A DNA stretch of 64,000 bases from Streptomyces litmocidini (GTDB lineage: Bacteria; Actinomycetota; Actinomycetes; Streptomycetales; Streptomycetaceae), in contig NZ_BMTQ01000013.1 in NCBI RefSeq assembly GCF_014649755.1, positions 62,001 to 126,000 of the forward strand, in the 5' to 3' direction. The translations under genes were made by a program, and so were the position numbers. Shown one piece after another: positions 60,212 through 64,000 of this stretch (its first letter is position 1; each line of letters starts with the position of its first letter). The notes beneath the pieces are model-generated. The model worked only from the letters and a program-made list of their open reading frames with translations, made no database searches and was not told the origin of the DNA.

Positions 60212-60973
60212 TCAGTACGACTGGAGCACCGGCAGCGCGGGCGTGCCCGTCGGGAGCATGTGCTTGGCCGCCAGCACCGGCGTCTCGCCGACCCGCACCA
60301 CCTGGGTGACCAGGACGGCCGGGGTGTCCGCCGGACGTCCCAGCTGCTCCCCGCGCCGCCGCCCGAGCAGCGTCGCCGTGATCCCGCTGTGCGCGCTCAG
60401 GGCCGTCTCCCGCGAGGCCCCCACCAGCACCGCCAGCATCGAGACCGCGCCGCGGCCCTTCGGCTCGGCCTCCGCCGCCCGCAGGGCCCGCGCGAACTCC
60501 GGGTGCACCCGGTCGAGCAGCTCGTCGGGCGCCGCCCACTCGTGGCTCAACGCCGCCGCCGTTCCCTCCCCGCCCAGGACGGACTCCCAGAACCGCAGCT
60601 CGGCGCGGGCGGGCGCGAGCAGGTGCTGGGTGGTGAAGTCGGTCGGCTCCTCGACGGTCCTGAGCAGCGCCCGCACCCGCAGCGGGGCGCCCGTGCCGAT
60701 CAGTCCCTCCAGCGGCTGGACGTGCTCGAAGCCGCGCCGGGGCGGACGGTCGTTGACGGTGCGGCCCACCCCGCGCCGCACCGTGAGGACGCCGTCCTCC
60801 TGGAGCAGCAGCAGCGCCTCGCGCAGGGCCGGCCTGCTGACGCCCAGCTCGGCGGCGAGCTTCGGCTCGGAGGGGAGCGTGGAACCCGGCGGGTAGGTGC
60901 CGTCGTGGACGGCGTCCGCGATCCGCTCGTAGAGCGCCACGACCGGTCGCCGCCGCTGTCCGCTGACCGCCAC
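60212..60973 (-). CDS. GntR-family regulator with UTRA-like ligand domain
   Basis: This 253-residue regulator begins with a winged-helix GntR domain (VVALYERIADAVHDGTYPPG, LPSEPKLAAELGVSRPALRE, ALLLLQEDGVLTVRRGVGRTV). The C-terminal chorismate-lyase-fold domain from about residue 90 ends VRVGETPVLAAKHMLPTG. I chose the GTG at 60973 because GAGGAGG is just upstream. Its target is unknown; add, transcribed in the same direction 430 bp further on, is one candidate. Confidence 0.85.
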   Translation of the reverse strand: MAVSGQRRRPVVALYERIADAVHDGTYPPGSTLPSEPKLAAELGVSRPALREALLLLQEDGVLTVRRGVGRTVNDRPPRRGFEHVQPLEGLIGTGAPLRVRALLRTVEEPTDFTTQHLLAPARAELRFWESVLGGEGTAAALSHEWAAPDELLDRVHPEFARALRAAEAEPKGRGAVSMLAVLVGASRETALSAHSGITATLLGRRRGEQLGRPADTPAVLVTQVVRVGETPVLAAKHMLPTGTPALPVLQSY

Positions 60974-61161
60974 GGCCCCTCCTCGTCTCGTCCCCGGCTC
61001 GCTCTGCGCCGGCCTCCGCACCACGGTAGTCGGCTCACGTTGTCTGACAAGTCACCCGTACGGCTCTGCTCGCCGTCACGGGGAGGCGCCGCGCGTCCCA
61101 TTCTGGTCCCACGGCTGTGGCCGGGTACGGGCGACGGCACGACGGAGGAGAGGGGCCGGGC

Positions 61162-61413
61162 ATGAGTCCCAAGTGGACGCCACGGGCAGCGGGCGGGGGC
61201 AAGTCCCGGTGGGCCGGAGCCCTCACCCCGGGGCGGATCGCGATGGTCGCGGTCGCGGTCCTCACCCTGGTCTTCATCTTCGAGAACACCCGCGAGGTCA
61301 GGATCCGCCTGCTGGTCCCCGAGGTCACCCTGCCGCTCTACGTGGCGCTGCTCGCGACCGCCCTCCTGGGGGCGGGCTGCGGCGCCTACTTCGCCGCCCG
61401 GAGGCGGAAGTGA
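61162..61413 (+). CDS. Small membrane protein, LapA/DUF1049-like
   Basis: This 83-residue protein has two hydrophobic helices: about 27-45 (IAMVAVAVLTLVFIFENT) and about 55-78 (LPLYVALLATALLGAGCGAYF), with a basic start and an RRRK end. The FENTREVRIRLLVPEV link matches the LapA domain family. The ATG at 61162 is preceded by GGAGGAGAGG. Its stop overlaps the next gene as GTGA. Envelope assembly is the family's general association. Confidence 0.8.
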   Translation: MSPKWTPRAAGGGKSRWAGALTPGRIAMVAVAVLTLVFIFENTREVRIRLLVPEVTLPLYVALLATALLGAGCGAYFAARRRK

Positions 61414-61760
61414 GGCGGGCCGCCGTCGTCGGCGTCGGCGCGGCCCTGGCGCTCGCGGCCGTCGCCGCCTCCTCGGCGGAGGGCGCCGCCACGTCCGGCG
61501 AGGAGGCCGGGACACGGCCGATGCCGGACTTCCTGGGCCGGGGCCTGTGGCAGGTCTTCACCCGCCTCGACCGCCGGACCCGCCTCGATGTCCACGACGT
61601 GAGCGGCCGCGACCGGCGGGTGCTGTGGCCGCCGTGCTGGGAGGTCTGCACCCAGTACCCGGCGGCGGGCACGGCCCTGGACCGGCGGACCACCGCCACG
61701 ATCGGAGTCGTGCGCAAGGGCGAGACCTGCCCGCCCCGCGTCCGCGAGGCCCGCCGCTGA
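61410..61760 (+). CDS. Small secreted protein with one PASTA-like domain
   Basis: This 116-residue protein has a signal sequence (VVGVGAALALAAVAASSAEG). After a short link comes a segment LDVHDVSGRDRRVLWPPCWEVCTQY with a cysteine pair, then PAAGTALDRRTTATIGVVRKGETCP, which is shaped like a PASTA repeat. It overlaps the LapA-like gene by four bases (GTGA), so both are translated together. PASTA units bind murein fragments or beta-lactam-like groups; the role here is not known. Confidence 0.75.
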   Translation: MRRAAVVGVGAALALAAVAASSAEGAATSGEEAGTRPMPDFLGRGLWQVFTRLDRRTRLDVHDVSGRDRRVLWPPCWEVCTQYPAAGTALDRRTTATIGVVRKGETCPPRVREARR

Positions 61761-61897
61761 ACGCCGCCGCGCGGGTACGGGACGCCGCGTCCGTTCGTAC
61801 GGGACGACAGCCCGCCCGTACGGGACGCCGCGCTCGCCCGTACGGGGCACCGCCCCGCCCCCACCGGACGCCGCCCCGCACCACGTAGCCTGGCCGC
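61761..61897. repeat. Short CGTACGGGACG repeats before the GNAT gene
   Basis: GTACGGGACGCCGCG or a close variant appears four times between 61777 and 61860. The last 20 bases (CACGTAGCCTGGCCGC) hold a possible -10 TAGCCT 7 bp before the ATG, which would make the GNAT transcript almost leaderless. Confidence 0.45.
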
Positions 61898-62446
61898 ATG
61901 TCCGACGATCTCGCCGCCTACCTCGCCGTCGGACCCCGCGTGGGTCTGCGGCCCTTCTCCCTCGACGACGCCGAGGAGTTCACCGCCCGCGCCCGCGAGA
62001 GCCGGGAGTTCCACCGCCCCTGGCTCTTCCCGCCGTGCACGGCCGAGGCGTACGCCGCCTACGCGGGCGTCCTGATCGAGGACCCGGCGCGCGCGGGTTT
62101 CCTGGTCTGCGAGCGCGCCGACGGCGGCGGGATCGCCGGCTTCGTCAACATCAACAACATCGTCCGCGGTGCTTTCCGCAGCGGAGCCCTCGGCTACGGC
62201 GCCTTCGCGCACGCCGCCGGACGCGGACTCCTCACCGAGGCACTCGGGCTGGTCCTGGAGCACGCCTTCGGCCCCCTGGAGCTGCACCGCCTGGAGGCGA
62301 ACATCCAGCCCGGCAACGCCGCCTCCCGCGCCCTCGTCCGCCGCGCCGGCTTCCGCCTGGAGGGCTTCTCGCCCGCGATGCTGCACATCGACGGGGCCTG
62401 GCGGGACCACGAACGCTGGGCGATCACCGCGCCCGACCCGGACTAA
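61898..62446 (+). CDS. GNAT-family N-acetyltransferase (RimJ-like)
   Basis: This 182-residue protein has the RimJ/RimL layout: VGLRPFSLDDAEEFTARARESREFHRPWL, LGYGAFAHAAGRGLLTEALGLVLEHAF (acetyl-CoA loop), LHRLEANIQPGNAASRALVRRAGFRLEG and the C-terminal WRDHERWAI. Substrates may be N-terminal alanine of a ribosomal protein or a small molecule. It ends convergently with a four-base overlap into the DUF6204-like gene. Confidence 0.9.
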   Translation: MSDDLAAYLAVGPRVGLRPFSLDDAEEFTARARESREFHRPWLFPPCTAEAYAAYAGVLIEDPARAGFLVCERADGGGIAGFVNINNIVRGAFRSGALGYGAFAHAAGRGLLTEALGLVLEHAFGPLELHRLEANIQPGNAASRALVRRAGFRLEGFSPAMLHIDGAWRDHERWAITAPDPD

Positions 62447-62775
62447 CGCTTGTAGTTGATCTTCATCGTGTCGAGGTCCGTCACCGTCGAGCGCAGCGCC
62501 TTGTACCCGTGGCCCAGCTCGCCGAGCGCCTTCTCCACCCGGTCCTCCGCGATCGCGCCCGCCATCTCCTCGCCGTCCTCGGCGTCCGAGACGACGACCA
62601 GGCGGTACGAGAAGTGCTTCAGCGTCCGGTCGTAGGCCAGCGAGCCCTCCTCCGTGAACCGCATCGCCGTCAGCCCGTGAGCGTCCGCCTCGGCGAGCAG
62701 CCGGGACCGGCTCTCCTCCGACAGACCGTCGAACGTGCCGCGCACGATGACCCGGTAGGTGTGCTGCGTGCCCAT
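62443..62775 (-). CDS. DUF6204-like small protein
   Basis: This 110-residue soluble protein begins TQHTYRVIVRGTFDGLSEESRSRLLAEA and has FTEEGSLAYDRTLKHFSYRLVVVSDAEDG, in a ferredoxin-like alternation of strands and helices. I recall the same pattern in a conserved actinobacterial domain of unknown function. The ATG at 62775 has GGAG eight bases in front. No function can be given. Confidence 0.75.
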   Translation of the reverse strand: MGTQHTYRVIVRGTFDGLSEESRSRLLAEADAHGLTAMRFTEEGSLAYDRTLKHFSYRLVVVSDAEDGEEMAGAIAEDRVEKALGELGHGYKALRSTVTDLDTMKINYKR

Positions 62776-62966
62776 TCCTCGTACTCCCTGTGCCACTGGT
62801 TCCCGGACGCCCAGGCGGCGGACCGGCCCTCCACACTACGGCGGCGGGCACCACCGGCGCCGGGAATATCCGGGCGCCCCGCCCCCGGCGGCCCTGCCGG
62901 GGCCTGGCCGAAGCACGACGTGGAGAACCCCTGGTCAGGACCGGCTCCGGCGTGTTCCATGGATCG

Positions 62967-64000
62967 ATGACGACCGTACGACGTGCCGTACTGACGCTGC
63001 CCGCGGCCCCGTTGGGCCCGGACAACCCGCTTCCCGCACTGCGGGCCCCCGCAGGCGCCGGGGCCCACGCGGTCGACGCGCGGACCCTCGCGGAACTCCC
63101 GCGCGACATGGCCCGGGGCATCGGACGGGCGCCCCTGCGCAGCCTGCTTCCGGTCGCCGTGCGCGACGGCTACGGCCGCGCGCGCACGCCCGCCGACCTC
63201 GACGCGATCGTGATCGAGAACGACAGGCTCCGGGCGACCGTGCTGCCCGGCCTCGGCGGCCGCGTCCACTCCCTGCACCACAAGCCCACCGGACGCGAAC
63301 TCCTCTACCGCAACCCGGTGTTCCAGCCCGCCGCCTTCGCCCTCAACGGCGCCTGGTTCTCCGGCGGCATCGAGTGGAACATCGGGGCCACCGGCCACAC
63401 CACCCTCTCCTGCTCGCCCCTCCACGCGGCCACCGTCCGCGCCCCCGACGGCGGCCCGATGCTGCGCCTGTGGGAGTGGGAGCGCCTGCGCGGCCTGCCC
63501 TTCCAGGTCGACCTGTGGCTCCCGGAGGACTCCGACTTCCTGTACGTCGGCGTCCGCGTCCGCAACCCCCACGAGCGGACCGCCCCCGCCTACTGGTGGT
63601 CCAACACCGCCGTCCCCGAGGAGCGCAGGATCCTCGTGCCCGCCGACGCGGCCTGGCACCACGGCTGGGAACGCGGCCTGAACCGCCTTCCCGTGCCGGC
63701 CGCCGAGGACGGCGCCGACCGCTCGTACCCGCTGAACGGCGTCCACGCCGCGGACTACTTCTACGACCTGCCCGAGGGGCGCCGCCGCTGGATCGCCGCC
63801 CTCGACGCGGACGGCCACGGGCTCGTCCAGACCTCCACCGACGCGCTGCGCGGCCGCAAGCTCTTCCTGTGGGGCACCGGGCGCGGCGGCCGCCGCTGGC
63901 AGGAGTGGCTGACCGAGCCCGGCACCCCCGGCTACGCCGAGGTGCAGGCCGGGCTCGCCCGCACCCAGCTGGAGCACCTGGAGCTCGAGGGCGGCGCCGA
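62967..64000 (+). CDS. DUF5107-type protein, N-terminal part (cut by window end)
   Basis: The frame is open from the ATG at 62967 to the last base, giving 344 residues of a longer protein. After about 85 residues comes a galactose-mutarotase-like beta sandwich: IVIENDRLRATVLPGLGGRVHSLHHKPTGRELLY, NGAWFSGGIEWNIGATGH, VGVRVRNPHERTAPAYWWSN and RRRWIAALDADGHGLVQTST. Such proteins usually continue with TPR repeats and have a carbohydrate-related role. The ribosome site is weak. It faces the DUF6204-like gene divergently. Confidence 0.8.
   Translation, partial: MTTVRRAVLTLPAAPLGPDNPLPALRAPAGAGAHAVDARTLAELPRDMARGIGRAPLRSLLPVAVRDGYGRARTPADLDAIVIENDRLRATVLPGLGGRVHSLHHKPTGRELLYRNPVFQPAAFALNGAWFSGGIEWNIGATGHTTLSCSPLHAATVRAPDGGPMLRLWEWERLRGLPFQVDLWLPEDSDFLYVGVRVRNPHERTAPAYWWSNTAVPEERRILVPADAAWHHGWERGLNRLPVPAAEDGADRSYPLNGVHAADYFYDLPEGRRRWIAALDADGHGLVQTSTDALRGRKLFLWGTGRGGRRWQEWLTEPGTPGYAEVQAGLARTQLEHLELEGGA

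Overview
The window is a piece of chromosome from a high-GC actinomycete, almost certainly Streptomyces. Base composition is well above 70% GC with the usual third-position bias, GTG and TTG starts are common, and the gene families are typical of the genus: an AfsR/SARP-type regulator, a secreted tripeptidyl aminopeptidase, an F420-dependent LLM oxidoreductase and an ethylmalonyl-CoA pathway cluster. No rRNA, tRNA or CRISPR array was seen.

Layout. 283-6735 (+) is a catabolic operon for reductive pyrimidine or hydantoin breakdown: ureidopropionase-type amidohydrolase, class III aminotransferase, dihydropyrimidinase, LLM oxidoreductase and NCS1 permease. 6689-8860 (-) holds a secreted trypsin-like protease and a lipoate-protein ligase with its accessory domain in front. 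8975-14275 (+) holds an IMPase/HisN-type phosphatase, an FAD oxidoreductase, a YciO/Sua5-type protein and an alkylation-repair pair (Ada-AlkA fusion plus Ogt). 14272-17652 is a sirtuin gene (-) split by a compound insertion element of about 2.66 kb: a decayed left IS copy, a compositionally foreign cargo gene, and a complete IS5-family element with a convergent accessory ORF. An ADP-ribosylglycohydrolase (-) lies directly upstream of the broken sirtuin.

18938-25893 holds a BCCT transporter, glycerate kinase, a region of giant inverted repeats, an SDR, a double GNAT and the phosphatidylethanolamine pair psd-pssA. 26063-35285 (-) is the ethylmalonyl-CoA pathway block (fused 3-hydroxyacyl-CoA dehydrogenase, TetR regulator, ccr, ethylmalonyl-CoA mutase, CoA-ester lyase, mesaconyl-CoA hydratase, acyl-CoA dehydrogenase), with a good promoter in front of ccr. 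35579-41505 is a mixed set: HEAT protein, MFS pump, RidA, tripeptidyl aminopeptidase, radical SAM protein and SRPBCC protein. 41744-48655 (+) holds an MFS pump fused to three carboxypeptidase-regulatory-like repeats, minisatellites, an AfsR-like regulator and an FAD monooxygenase.

48898-50112 (-) is an unassigned HTH/coiled-coil protein with an 18-bp repeat tract. 50798-55946 (+) is a four-gene peptidase operon suited to D-amino-acid or cell-wall peptides. It is followed by a frameshifted GntR pseudogene, a secreted CocE/X-Pro-type hydrolase, adenosine deaminase (-), a GntR/UTRA regulator (-), two small overlapping envelope proteins, a GNAT, a DUF6204-like protein, and a DUF5107-type protein cut by the window end.

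The most notable structure is the sirtuin disruption. The two halves rejoin exactly in frame when the element is removed. A one-base difference in the decayed IS end also creates an ATG in frame with the sirtuin body. The element therefore both broke the gene and may have supplied a replacement seven-residue N-terminus.
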